A stretch of DNA of 22,725 nt from JBCBSS01 sp039819065. Lineage in GTDB: Bacteria; Bacteroidota; Bacteroidia; Cytophagales; Cyclobacteriaceae. Both the position numbers and the translations under genes were made by a program. Below the pieces are notes generated by a model. That model saw nothing but the letters and a program-made list of their open reading frames with translations, was not told the DNA's origin and made no database searches. The stretch spans positions 1 to 22,725 of the forward strand of contig JBCBSS010000134.1 of assembly GCA_039819065.1 (NCBI GenBank), read 5' to 3'. This document shows positions 1-9,137 of the stretch, one piece after another; position 1 is the stretch's first letter; each line of letters opens with the position of its first letter.

Positions 1-199
1 AACTGCTCGTAAAATGGGGCAAAAGTAAGAATATTTTAAATTATATTACAAACAAATCAGCGATTAGATAATATAAAAAAGGGGTGGTTGGCAGCTCTTA
101 AAATACTTTTAAGCCCGATTACCAAATAGGAGGCTGCAAAGTTTATTTGAAATACGGACTTTCTGAGAGTGGTATTAAATTAAAATAAGTCAATAAAAT
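1..199. other. Non-coding left flank
   Basis: This A/T-rich stretch lies beyond the end of the tail operon. I see no convincing coding region, tRNA or attachment-site repeat in it. The only structure is a perfect 7-bp inverted repeat at 97-103 and 107-113 with a 3-base centre, not followed by a clear U tract on either strand. It may be the intergenic gap between the phage-like locus and host DNA. Confidence 0.5.
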
Positions 200-235
200 A
201 TATAAAAAATAAAGAGTTGTTCTGTACAACTCTTT
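200..235 (-). terminator. Rho-independent terminator of the fibre operon
   Basis: A perfect 10-bp stem (211-220 pairing with 226-235) closes a 5-base loop. On the minus strand the hairpin is followed by a run of six T (205-210 on the plus strand are mostly A). It begins 36 bases after the stop codon of the last minus-strand gene. It therefore marks the 3' end of the transcription unit that carries the fibre genes. Confidence 0.88.
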
Positions 236-270
236 GAAGATATTTATTTAGTATTGTTTAGTAAAATAGT

Positions 271-477
271 TCATGAAGTTCCGAAAGTATTATTCAGCAT
301 TATTGACTTGAGTTCTTCAGGCGTCTCTGCAATCTCGAGTCTAGACCCACCTTGCACTTCAATTGTTGTATTATTTTCATCATTTTTATAATAAAATAAT
401 ATATGATCTAGATTAATGCAATATGGTCTTTGGTCTTCGCCTCTTTCTATAATCTTAAGTTCTACAAATGTTGCCAT
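271..477 (-). CDS. Small hypothetical protein at the operon end
   Basis: This encodes 68 residues starting MATFVELKIIERGEDQRPYC. It is the last gene of the unit, 52 bp after the mini-fibre gene and just before the terminator. The sequence looks like a compact beta-rich fold: a strand, a loop, then residues 24-31 (DHILFYYK), a threonine-rich strand, a Gly-Gly turn and a C-terminal ETPEELKSIM helix. The layout (amino-acid substitution strand, 'N-DHI', then 'I-V-GG--L-I-ETPEEL') is reminiscent of small FlbD-like proteins, but similarity is weak and I do not assign a function. It has no signal peptide or membrane segment. A role linked to fibres (chaperone or regulator) is suggested only by position. 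Confidence 0.7.
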   Translation of the reverse strand: MATFVELKIIERGEDQRPYCINLDHILFYYKNDENNTTIEVQGGSRLEIAETPEELKSIMLNNTFGTS

Positions 478-529
478 CTTCTTAGTATTTATTCTGGTTA
501 TCTATTTCAAATGTGTTAATTTTTAACAT

Positions 530-1486
530 TTAGGTAGATGCATTTTTAAGCTGATCAAGTTCTGATCTAAGCTCATTGATAATGTTTTGCTGCTCTTTGA
601 TCGACTGATATAGCGGTGCTATCATGTCCTCATAGTGCAATCCCCAGATCTGATTCTTTTTGAGGCCACCAAATTCCTTATCGGTTAGTGCCTGGTTAAT
701 TTGCTGAGCTGCAAAACCATATCTCCTTCCATTTTCCTGGCCCGCATGTTTATAGCTAATCGGGTCAACCGATAGCACAAAGTCCAAACCCAAATCGCAA
801 GTTTTTACATCAGTTTTATGATTGATGTCGGATATTTGAGCGGTACCATTGGTAACAAATAGCTCTCTGAACCTATTAGTCTCGGACCCAAGGTTGTATG
901 CACTGTCCGTGGCAGGTATGATACTGGCATTGGCTAGAATATCTCCATCTTGCGGTGGTGTGGGCAGTCCAGTGTTTACTGCTTGCAGCTGTTCCAATGC
1001 TTCCTGTACATTATTGGCTGCACCACCAAAGCTTCCTGAACTAGACAACGGTATAGATCGGGCATTGATCTGACCAGAAGATTCATCAGTACCCAGGTCT
1101 AACTTTTCAGTTCCTATACTGGCTTCGTTAATCTCAATTTCTTGGGCAGGGTTAAAGTTAAATTGAGTAGTATCCAATTTTATTCCCAGGCCAGTTGCGC
1201 TCCAATCCAGCCCATTACCGAATACTCCACCATCGTCATTTGCTGCGTTAAAGAAGTTGCCAAAGTCAATAATGCCAATTCCTTTTCCTGTATCTCCAAA
1301 GCCTTGATCTTTATTGGACTCACTATTAGCGAAGGGCTTGAGGTTGTCATCTACCAGATTCATTGAGGACTCATTCAAAGTTGTAAATATGTCTCGCAGG
1401 CTTTTTGCGGATATCTTTTGAGTCCCAGTCGCTGACACCTTTGAATTGATCTCATTATTTATTTCCATTCTACTCTTTGGTGTCAT
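530..1486 (-). CDS. Mini tail fibre with S74 intramolecular chaperone
   Basis: This 318-residue fibre protein is built from recognisable modules. Residues 1-50 match the N-terminus of the 1458-residue fibre upstream, including EIN-EIN and the LNES...VDDNL segment, so both probably dock at the same place. Residues 60-91 equal one unit of that fibre's repeat array (DQGFGDTGKGIGI...FFNAAND), and 92-170 match its last partial repeat and the following QEALEQLQA helix. Residues 195-318 are an S74 endosialidase-type chaperone domain: NLGSETNRF, then S219-D220 with K224, the Ser-Lys dyad spaced as in self-cleaving members, and a C-terminal coiled coil (about 292-314). In this family the domain trimerises the fibre and then cuts itself off; cleavage before S219 would release about 100 residues. 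The gene is 37 bp after the multi-lectin gene. Confidence 0.9.
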   Translation of the reverse strand: MTPKSRMEINNEINSKVSATGTQKISAKSLRDIFTTLNESSMNLVDDNLKPFANSESNKDQGFGDTGKGIGIIDFGNFFNAANDDGGVFGNGLDWSATGLGIKLDTTQFNFNPAQEIEINEASIGTEKLDLGTDESSGQINARSIPLSSSGSFGGAANNVQEALEQLQAVNTGLPTPPQDGDILANASIIPATDSAYNLGSETNRFRELFVTNGTAQISDINHKTDVKTCDLGLDFVLSVDPISYKHAGQENGRRYGFAAQQINQALTDKEFGGLKKNQIWGLHYEDMIAPLYQSIKEQQNIINELRSELDQLKNAST

Positions 1487-1523
1487 TTTATTCGTTTTAA
1501 GGTAGCAGTATCAAACAGGGTAA

Positions 1524-4500
1524 TCACCTCAAAGTAGTGATATCAACTATATTGCTTAATAGATCATTCAACCTTTCAGCCACAGTGGCTCCAGAAAAAC
1601 CAAACATCTCTAAGTCCCAGTCGCTGGGTTGGGTGGCTGATCCTACGGGGAAGTTGGCGGCTGGAGCCAGGTTTTTAATTTCTGGTTCATTGGCACCTTC
1701 GACCGCAGTTTGAAATTGCCAATTGGCGATTAAATAGGCTTTAAACCTATCAGCGATATTGAAGTCTGCGACCAGCTCTGCTATATCTTTAGTAAACTTC
1801 CCTCTCCCCCCTGTATCAAACTTGGTGATTGCGGTATTGTAGATTTGGTAGTTGATCAGATGGCCGTCAAGTGTTTCATTTCCACTGCCAGCGGTGGGAT
1901 CACTACCCACCTGGAACTTCGCTGACACGGTAGATATATCATTAGCCCTGGTTTGTCCTATGACACCAGTTGGTATTGCGTTGTTAAGGAAGCCATAGGC
2001 AGAATTGCGATCCATGTTTCCGGTATCGCCTATCACGTGTACGAAAATCAAGGTTAGAACGGTATCTAGTCCTTGAGCACCAATTGTAGCTTGAAAGTTT
2101 GTCCCTCCACCGCTCAAATTCACCAGCTCCCCATTGCTAAAAAAACCTACATTCTTCGAGGGGTCTATTGAAAACAAGGCATCGGAACCACTTCCTAGCC
2201 TGGCAATATATTTCCTTGCCGATACAGATTCTGTATCAAGTCTAAACTTAAAAACCCAAGTATACCCTGCATGTCCAGTAATGTCATTTAATGCAGGAGA
2301 AGGATCAAAGTTGACTTTGGTTTGGCCAAACTTACCATTTGTTACTTTCAAAGCCCGTGTAATAGGAGGTGCAAGACTTTGAGCATCGACCCAAGCGCTA
2401 CCTCCAATGGCGATCTCACTATCCGAAAAGTTAGCATTCAATTCATTAATCGTGTTTCCATTTTGAATGTCTGTTAACTCACGACCAAAGGTCTTATGGA
2501 AGTTGCAATCAAAAACAAGAGTATTGTTATTAGACATTCTAATTCTATTAATAACCAAGGTATTTGATGCCCCTCCGACTGCATCTTCACCTACATAACT
2601 CGTTGTGTTGAAATCAAAACTATCGGTATCCAAAAGATTATTAGATGATAGTGAGGTACTGCGCATTGGTATCCCATCCGCCAAAATCTCCCAATTGTTA
2701 GCATCACCTCCAATTTTGGTGATCGTGAATTCGTCCACCACTTTTTTATGGGACCTCCAATCACCTAATACTGATCGGCCATTGCTCCGAAAATCCAACC
2801 TCAGCCCTGTATTCCCACCGGTTCCTATCAATTGATTAGCAGATAAAAGGGTAATGTTGATAACCCTGGTACCTCGATGCGAAAAAAGGATTTCGTTAAT
2901 TGTACCAGTCGGATAATCAGCGCCAAAGTTGTTTCTGGCTTTTATTTTAAACTGGAAGTCATTGGTTCCAAACAAAAAGTCATCAGTGAATGGAATAGAG
3001 AATGAACGCCTCGTGTCACTATTAATAAAATTTAGACCAAAGGCACTTTCTAATTCCTTGGTATAGACGTTCTTAATGATAGTTTGAGAACCTTGGGTAG
3101 TACGGGGATCAACCTGATCCCTCGAAAAATTTATCAATTTTCCATGAGTAGCACTTAAAGGTTCTTTCCCAACTTCATACAACTCGAAAAAGCTGATATT
3201 GTAGATATCACCTGGAGTCGGTGTAATTCCACCATTACCAACAATTGCAAATGCTTGCGCTCCCGTACCGATAATATCAACTTCAAAAACCCCTGAACTT
3301 CCAGGAGAGAAATTTTCAAGTATTGAATAATTGAGAACCTGGATTCTTAAAGAACTAGTATTTGATACGTTTGAAGAGTAGCCAACCCGGAACCTATATA
3401 ACCTTCCGTTTTCGAGAACAACATTAGCACCTTGTATGCCATGGTTTTGGTTCAAAGTAGAACTGGTTTGTTCCAAAATACAGATACCGTTGTTAAACGA
3501 TACGTTACCGAAACTACCTCCTCCATTTACGATCAAATTGCCCAGAGAATCATTGAGAAAATCATCTTTTCGGAGAAAACTTTTGGCGTGATTGTAACGC
3601 TCAGAAGTATCATTAACAACAAACGGTGGTTCTAGTAACAGTGCATATTGGAGCCTAAATTCAGGAATCTGATTGGTGGTATTTTCAGCTAGAATCCTGT
3701 AGAATCTAGCAGGCAGCTTTTGATCATTCAATTGAATTTCTGAGAAGGTATTTACAAGATCAGTTCTGGAAGCTTCTACCTCTTCCTGGGCTAACTCCAT
3801 ATAGCTCACATCATCATCACTTCCGAAAACGGTTACCCTTATCGTGTCACCACCACCTTGATCAACATTTTGCCAAAATCTTATTACGAGTTTGTTTCTG
3901 GTAACAGGTTGGCCGAAGTCATACTTCCATTGTACTGAATCACTAGTTACCGGTGTCCTTGCTCCGCCCGAGTTTCGGACTTCCACTAGAGCATTGGTTT
4001 CAAAATTGTCTAGTGTAACAGTACCACTCTCAAGGGTACTTACGACACCCTCATAGTCAGCATTATTATCTGAATCATTTAGATCAGACGTACCATAACC
4101 ATAGGCCTTTTGGGTTAATGGCCAGAAACCAATTACCCTATCATGCAATGAGTTTGGCACCACGCCACCTTTGGCCAGAAGCTCACCAACTTCTTCCTGG
4201 GTTATTGCCCTACTGAATAATATCAGGTTATTCAGTAAACCGCTCATGACCTGAGTAGATGCGCCAGCGGCAGCATTGCCTCCAATTCTGGTCTGCTCTG
4301 CGCCGTCATTGTCAATCGTTGTTCCCGAGGGTGCTACAATCTCGCTTTCTAATCTTCCATTAACAAAAATCTGCAGTTCACCGGTATCCTGATTCCAGGA
4401 GCATACAATATGATATAGCTTGTTGGCCTGAAGGCTTATGTTGGGAGGTTGAACAGGCCCATTATTAGTATGAATAACAAATGATAACTGGTTAATGGCA

Positions 4501-4751
4501 TTACCATAGGCTATGCGAATTGGAACACTCCCAACGGAAAGTGTTTTGCAGAATACAGTACTGCTTGTTCCACCACCATTGGGGTGGTTTTCCGTGAAGC
4601 TGGCGATAGAGCTTACCGCAAAGCTTCCTGAGTAATTTAAAGGTGCAAATGTACCAAGATCAATATATTGGTTAGCGCCATTGAATTCCAGTAGTCTTTC
4701 ATGGTTTACCCGTAACCTACGTTGTCTGGGCGTACTGACTAAAAGACTCAT
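1524..4751 (-). CDS. Large multi-domain lectin-like adhesin of the tail
   Basis: This 1075-residue protein looks like a chain of carbohydrate-binding beta-sandwiches. Residues about 20-210 form a LamG/concanavalin-like domain (LEFNGANQYIDLG; later LYHIVCSWNQDTGELQIFVN and NNLILFSRAITQEEV, the usual end of LamG domains). Residues about 245-375 resemble an F5/8 type C (discoidin) fold (VQWKYDFGQPVTRNKLVIRF, then ARFYRILAEN). About 395-530 resembles a CBM-like sandwich. Two further LamG-like regions lie near 570-770 and 810-1000. There is no signal peptide or membrane segment, so surface display through a tail particle fits better than secretion. It overlaps the long-fibre gene by 4 bp (ATGA), implying translational coupling. 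Domain names are by-eye family resemblance; the ligand is unknown. Confidence 0.85.
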   Translation of the reverse strand: MSLLVSTPRQRRLRVNHERLLEFNGANQYIDLGTFAPLNYSGSFAVSSIASFTENHPNGGGTSSTVFCKTLSVGSVPIRIAYGNAINQLSFVIHTNNGPVQPPNISLQANKLYHIVCSWNQDTGELQIFVNGRLESEIVAPSGTTIDNDGAEQTRIGGNAAAGASTQVMSGLLNNLILFSRAITQEEVGELLAKGGVVPNSLHDRVIGFWPLTQKAYGYGTSDLNDSDNNADYEGVVSTLESGTVTLDNFETNALVEVRNSGGARTPVTSDSVQWKYDFGQPVTRNKLVIRFWQNVDQGGGDTIRVTVFGSDDDVSYMELAQEEVEASRTDLVNTFSEIQLNDQKLPARFYRILAENTTNQIPEFRLQYALLLEPPFVVNDTSERYNHAKSFLRKDDFLNDSLGNLIVNGGGSFGNVSFNNGICILEQTSSTLNQNHGIQGANVVLENGRLYRFRVGYSSNVSNTSSLRIQVLNYSILENFSPGSSGVFEVDIIGTGAQAFAIVGNGGITPTPGDIYNISFFELYEVGKEPLSATHGKLINFSRDQVDPRTTQGSQTIIKNVYTKELESAFGLNFINSDTRRSFSIPFTDDFLFGTNDFQFKIKARNNFGADYPTGTINEILFSHRGTRVINITLLSANQLIGTGGNTGLRLDFRSNGRSVLGDWRSHKKVVDEFTITKIGGDANNWEILADGIPMRSTSLSSNNLLDTDSFDFNTTSYVGEDAVGGASNTLVINRIRMSNNNTLVFDCNFHKTFGRELTDIQNGNTINELNANFSDSEIAIGGSAWVDAQSLAPPITRALKVTNGKFGQTKVNFDPSPALNDITGHAGYTWVFKFRLDTESVSARKYIARLGSGSDALFSIDPSKNVGFFSNGELVNLSGGGTNFQATIGAQGLDTVLTLIFVHVIGDTGNMDRNSAYGFLNNAIPTGVIGQTRANDISTVSAKFQVGSDPTAGSGNETLDGHLINYQIYNTAITKFDTGGRGKFTKDIAELVADFNIADRFKAYLIANWQFQTAVEGANEPEIKNLAPAANFPVGSATQPSDWDLEMFGFSGATVAERLNDLLSNIVDITTLR

Positions 4752-7700
4752 GCCTGGGTATACTTTATATCAACTTGAGTTTGTTGTGAAGCATCTGATA
4801 TGACTCTCAATATCCATTTAGTGCCGGCTGTAATATTGGTATCAATCCACGATTGAAGAGTGGCCAAGTCTGCATGATTTATGTATGTAGGGCTGGCACC
4901 ATCTAGCGCTGTAGAATAGCCGAGTGTGGTTACTCCAAAATACAACTCAGGTGTATCAAGCGCAATCGGGCCAGTAAACCTAACATCTCTTACGTTGTCA
5001 AAGTCACTTTCAAATATCACTTTGACCGTCTGTTGGGTACTACCTCCACCCCCTGCTGCAGCTTGCAATTCTTCCAAGGCTTCTTGAATATTGCCAGCAG
5101 TACCTGAGAAGCTACCCTCACTTGATAAGGGTATAGATTGGGCATTGATTTGGCCAGCTGCTGGGTCATCTCCTAGATCTAATTTATCTGACTTGATACC
5201 ACCATTACTTATTATAAGCTCTTGGCTGGCATTAAAATCGAACTGATTTGAATCTAAGGCCAGGTCAATATTCGATCCGGTCCATTCAAAGCCATTACCG
5301 AAAATGCTATTATTAAAGGCACTCTGGAAGAAATTACCATAATTCGAAATTGTCAACCTACTTCCACTAAAACCTAACCCAGAGTTTTCATCAGCATCAA
5401 TGGCAAGGTCAGAGCCACCCCAAACCAATCCTTGACCGAAAATATTTCCATTAGCGGCAGCGTCGAAAAAACTCGAAAAATCGGAAATCTGAAGCTGGTC
5501 TCCGGAAGCATCAAAACCCTGATTAGAATTGACTTCGAGACTCAGCGTACTTCCGTCCCAAAATATGCCATTACCAAAAGTGCTTTCATCATTTGCCGCA
5601 TTGAATAGGCTATTAAAACTACTGATCTCCAATTGACCCCCTGATGCATCGAAGCCTTGCTCTTCATTGACTAGTAAGTCCAGTTGAGAGCCTTCCCATT
5701 GAAAACCGTTTCCAAAAACACTACCATTGTTGAAGGCTGCATCAAAGAAGCTGGTAAAGTCAGATACTTGCAATTGACCTCCGCTAAGGTCAAAACCTTG
5801 ATCGCCGTCCACATCCAACGTGAGAAGAGATCCATCCCAAAGCAAACCATTACCGAATACACCGCCATTGTCATTGGCTGAAGAGAAGAAACTACCAAAA
5901 TCTGAAATCTCAATTTGACCTCCTGATACGTCGAACCCTTGATCCGCATTTACTACCAAACCCAGGCTGGATCCGTCCCATTCCAGGCCATTACCAAACA
6001 CTGAACCGTTGTCGTTAGCTGAGGAGAAGAAATTGCCAAAGTCAGTAATACCAATTTGACCACCAGAAACATCAAAGCCCTGATCTCCGTCAGCTACTAA
6101 TTCTAATTGTGAGCCATTCCATGAAAGACCGTCTCCAAAAACACCTCCATTATCGTTGGCGGCGCCAAAGAAGTTACTGAAATCAGAGATACCGATTCCA
6201 TTTCCAGTTTCTCCAAAACCTTGATCGGCATCACTCAGTATTTCCAGGCTGGAACCATTCCATTCTAAAGCACTTCCGAATATGCCTCCGTTATCATTGA
6301 TCGCATTGAAAAAAGTACCAAAATCAGAAATCTCAATCTGACCATTAGATGTATCAAAACCTTGATCAATGCTGGCGAGGACATCTATACTAGAACCGTT
6401 CCATTCCAGTCCATTGCCAAACACAGCACTATTGTCATTTGCCGAGGAGAAGAAACCTCCGAAATCAGCTATAGTCAATTCCCCGTCGGACACATCGAAC
6501 CCTTGCCCTTGATCGACAAGCACGTTCAACATGGCCCCACTCCATTCTAAGCCTGGACCAAAAACATTGCCGTTATCATTGGCTGCAGAGAAGAAACTGG
6601 GAAAATCTGCAATTTCTATCTGACCACTTGATGCATCAAACCCCTGGTCCTCACTGAGAATCACATCGAGACCGGCACCATTCCATTGTAAACCAGCGCC
6701 GGATATGCTATTGCCATCCAAAGATAGCTCTGAGCCAGATTGTGTTAAACCAGTTCCTGCAGTAGGCGCATTAGTCGATATCTGACCATCAACATAAGCT
6801 TTATCTACCAGGGCACGGTCAGTGAAGACGCTTGATCGATCAGAACTATATTCTAGTATGCCATTTTCAGTCAATACTATTTCATGAATGGTACCCCCAC
6901 CATCTTCAGTCCTAAGTGCCAAGCCGGCAGTACCAATTTGAGAAGTAAAATCACCAAGCTGAAGTTGGTAGTTAATGCCATTGGTCGTGCGATTGATATT
7001 GATGTTATTAACGCCTGAAATAGACACGTCATCCGCTTGCGTTTCCATAGTACCCACTTGGAACCTTAGCAAGAATGGGCCGGCCAATTGGTTGTCGATC
7101 AGCACATCGTCAGTCAAAGTGGTGGTACCGGATTTTGCCCAGCCACTATCTGCTGCACTAAAAAGGCCTTGATCGATAAGCTTAAGCTCGCCTGTCGTTT
7201 CATCCCGCACTACTATTCTATCGGTTGAAGCGCCAGCAGTTAGGTCAGCATTACCACCTTGACCAATAAAGACCCTGGGCATAAATACAGCATTGGGTGT
7301 CGCTGCAGGTGCCTTAATCGCTTCACCTCCTAAAACCACACTCTGAGGAGAATCAGCTGGTATATGGTGATCGAAACCACCAACAATAGCCGAATAGTTG
7401 CCCAAGGCACCTTCACCGGTGGTTTGGGCAAGTGTATTACCACTCATATTGATGGCGTGTCGGCCATCCGCTAGTACTTTTTGGGCAGCGCTTTGAGCAA
7501 AATTACCGGTGCCTGCATCTATATCATAGCCAAAAACGATAGATCCGTGTCCTGACGCCACACCTTTGAAACCTGCTACAAAGCCATAATTACTCCTTAA
7601 TTCACCAGATGTTCCTGTAATAAATCCAGAGGCTATCGCATTACCAGTTACCAAGTTACCTTGTCCGGCTGCCATCATCACATTATATACGCCAAATGAA

Positions 7701-9124
7701 ACGCCTCCGGTATGTTCCAACCTGTTTTGGTAGCCACCGACCAGTGCATTATTGTTGGTGCTTCTTCTATCTCCGTTTACATCGGTTATTACACCTTCTT
7801 CACTCAATACGCTGTTCCAACCGCCACTTTCTATGGTGTTATTCTGGCCATGTATGAAGTTGTAAAAGCTATTGGGCTGTTCTGTATCAATGGTATTTCC
7901 AGGACCAAATATCGTGCTGAACTCAGAGCCGGTAATAGTGGAACCTTGCCCCACAATAAGCGATTTACCCTGATCATCATAGTTAAACTGGGTTGTAGCG
8001 TTTCTAAAGCCGCCATTTCCATCGGAAAATTGCACATCACCAATAACACCTGGGGCATTGGCCCTGGCAGCGCTCCACCCGCCGCCATCATATTGGTAGA
8101 ATACATCCAAATCCTGGACGAAAAGTAATATTCCCTCCCCAGCGTCAGAAGCATCCAGTACAATCTCAAAGGCACCATTTCTATACTCTACAATATCATT
8201 GACCTCAAGGCCAGCAATGGTGCCGAAATTGGCATTGAGGTTCTCGGGATCAGTTATTACGTATCGAACGCCCTCTACAGGTGTTGCTCCAGGATCAAGT
8301 GTAATATCATTTTGAATAGACACTACGTCTGGTTGAAAATCACTTGCACCAAAAACGGTCATGATTTGCTTCAGCACATAGGCCTTATCTACCAAAGATC
8401 GATCACTAAAATCTTCAGAATAATCGTCTGCGTATTCTACACCCGATCTTGAACCCTCAGCCCTATTATCTGAAATGGTAGCCGCATCACTTAAGTCAAT
8501 GGCGTGGTTATCACTTTGCAATACCACAGAAGTCGACCTAACCATAAACTGGGTAAGTTTATTCGTCTCGGTACCTATGAAAAGGTTTTCAGCTCCTGTA
8601 CCAACAAAGCCAAGGTCCTGGCTATTCAAATTGAAAGTAGTAGGCTGATCCAAATTCCCTCCTAGACGTACCGCTCCACTTTCGGATTGAAGGCCATTGC
8701 TGAACATCAGATCCGAAAAACTGCTGAATACTTTTCTATAATCCCCGGCTAATTCCCCAATGCCGTTGACCATCTGCCAGATCTCAATATTACCGGCTTC
8801 TGTGGTGAATCGAACAGCATCACCTCTTTGGATAGCCCCTTCCGACCACTCATCGTCGAGGTAGCCTTGCAAGCTATTCTGTGTACTATCAAATATGTCT
8901 ATCAAGGCTTGAGCAGGCAGCTGTGCGGGATCGAGTTTACCGTTAATAAGGTCCGCCTTATTCGTAATCAGCGATGAAAGGTTATCATCTACCGTATTAA
9001 TTGCCGATTCGTTCAAAGAGGTCAATACCTCCCGTAAATCCCTTGCCGATATCTCCTCCGAACCATTGGTAGGAACTTTGAGGTTGATCTCACTATTTAT
9101 TTCCGCTCTACTTTTCGAGGCCAT
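4748..9124 (-). CDS. Giant repeat-containing tail fibre
   Basis: This 1458-residue protein starts ATG just after an A-rich leader and has no Shine-Dalgarno. Residues 1-50 are an N-terminal module shared with the mini-fibre. About 60-140 is a linker with a phage-fibre look. DKAYV motifs occur at 246-250 and 774-778, preceded by DRSLV and DRALV, a recurring element of phage fibres. Residues about 385-605 contain many short G-x-x-N/V-x-G turns (SLIVGQGS, ALVGGYQN, SVVLGGEA), resembling the left-handed beta-roll of YadA heads. Residues 811-1277 are ten consecutive 46-47-residue repeats, and 1278-1308 is a partial one. After a glycine linker (1358-1361), residues 1365-1458 form a small C-terminal beta domain. 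No S74 chaperone is present here, in contrast with the mini-fibre. It is the first gene of the second unit and its stop overlaps the lectin start. Confidence 0.9.
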   Translation of the reverse strand: MASKSRAEINSEINLKVPTNGSEEISARDLREVLTSLNESAINTVDDNLSSLITNKADLINGKLDPAQLPAQALIDIFDSTQNSLQGYLDDEWSEGAIQRGDAVRFTTEAGNIEIWQMVNGIGELAGDYRKVFSSFSDLMFSNGLQSESGAVRLGGNLDQPTTFNLNSQDLGFVGTGAENLFIGTETNKLTQFMVRSTSVVLQSDNHAIDLSDAATISDNRAEGSRSGVEYADDYSEDFSDRSLVDKAYVLKQIMTVFGASDFQPDVVSIQNDITLDPGATPVEGVRYVITDPENLNANFGTIAGLEVNDIVEYRNGAFEIVLDASDAGEGILLFVQDLDVFYQYDGGGWSAARANAPGVIGDVQFSDGNGGFRNATTQFNYDDQGKSLIVGQGSTITGSEFSTIFGPGNTIDTEQPNSFYNFIHGQNNTIESGGWNSVLSEEGVITDVNGDRRSTNNNALVGGYQNRLEHTGGVSFGVYNVMMAAGQGNLVTGNAIASGFITGTSGELRSNYGFVAGFKGVASGHGSIVFGYDIDAGTGNFAQSAAQKVLADGRHAINMSGNTLAQTTGEGALGNYSAIVGGFDHHIPADSPQSVVLGGEAIKAPAATPNAVFMPRVFIGQGGNADLTAGASTDRIVVRDETTGELKLIDQGLFSAADSGWAKSGTTTLTDDVLIDNQLAGPFLLRFQVGTMETQADDVSISGVNNININRTTNGINYQLQLGDFTSQIGTAGLALRTEDGGGTIHEIVLTENGILEYSSDRSSVFTDRALVDKAYVDGQISTNAPTAGTGLTQSGSELSLDGNSISGAGLQWNGAGLDVILSEDQGFDASSGQIEIADFPSFFSAANDNGNVFGPGLEWSGAMLNVLVDQGQGFDVSDGELTIADFGGFFSSANDNSAVFGNGLEWNGSSIDVLASIDQGFDTSNGQIEISDFGTFFNAINDNGGIFGSALEWNGSSLEILSDADQGFGETGNGIGISDFSNFFGAANDNGGVFGDGLSWNGSQLELVADGDQGFDVSGGQIGITDFGNFFSSANDNGSVFGNGLEWDGSSLGLVVNADQGFDVSGGQIEISDFGSFFSSANDNGGVFGNGLLWDGSLLTLDVDGDQGFDLSGGQLQVSDFTSFFDAAFNNGSVFGNGFQWEGSQLDLLVNEEQGFDASGGQLEISSFNSLFNAANDESTFGNGIFWDGSTLSLEVNSNQGFDASGDQLQISDFSSFFDAAANGNIFGQGLVWGGSDLAIDADENSGLGFSGSRLTISNYGNFFQSAFNNSIFGNGFEWTGSNIDLALDSNQFDFNASQELIISNGGIKSDKLDLGDDPAAGQINAQSIPLSSEGSFSGTAGNIQEALEELQAAAGGGGSTQQTVKVIFESDFDNVRDVRFTGPIALDTPELYFGVTTLGYSTALDGASPTYINHADLATLQSWIDTNITAGTKWILRVISDASQQTQVDIKYTQA
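5294..6694 (-). repeat. Ten tandem 138-141-bp coding repeats in the long fibre
   Basis: The region encodes residues 811-1277 of the giant fibre. Each unit has the pattern GL-W-GS-L-L, then DQGFD-S-GQI-ISDF, FF--ANDNG and VFGN. Seven units are 47 residues and the last three 46; a partial eleventh follows to about 5201. DNA copies have drifted, so this is an old array under protein-level selection and not a fresh expansion. Each unit probably forms one rung or bead of a trimeric shaft. The number of units would set fibre length. Confidence 0.92.
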
Positions 9125-9137
9125 TTTATTTTAGTAA

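Noticed and set aside
97..113. 7-bp hairpin in the left flank as a terminator
   Set aside because: The 3-base loop with A/T-only stem is weak and no T tract follows on either strand. The real terminator is at 211-235.
1..200. tRNA gene or attachment site at the left border
   Set aside because: No cloverleaf-like stems or a direct repeat matching the right end were found by eye.
5294..6694. Regular repeats that might suggest a CRISPR array
   Set aside because: The period is 138-141 bp, the units have diverged at DNA level and are in one open frame with protein-level constraint. They are coding repeats of a fibre.
7831..8178. Alternative minus-strand frame of 115 codons within the long fibre
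   Set aside because: It is fully nested in a long, well-supported frame with clear repeats, and its composition is not protein-like.
530..9124. Diversity-generating retroelement acting on the fibres
   Set aside because: There is no reverse transcriptase, accessory variability determinant or template/variable repeat pair with A-specific changes in the window.
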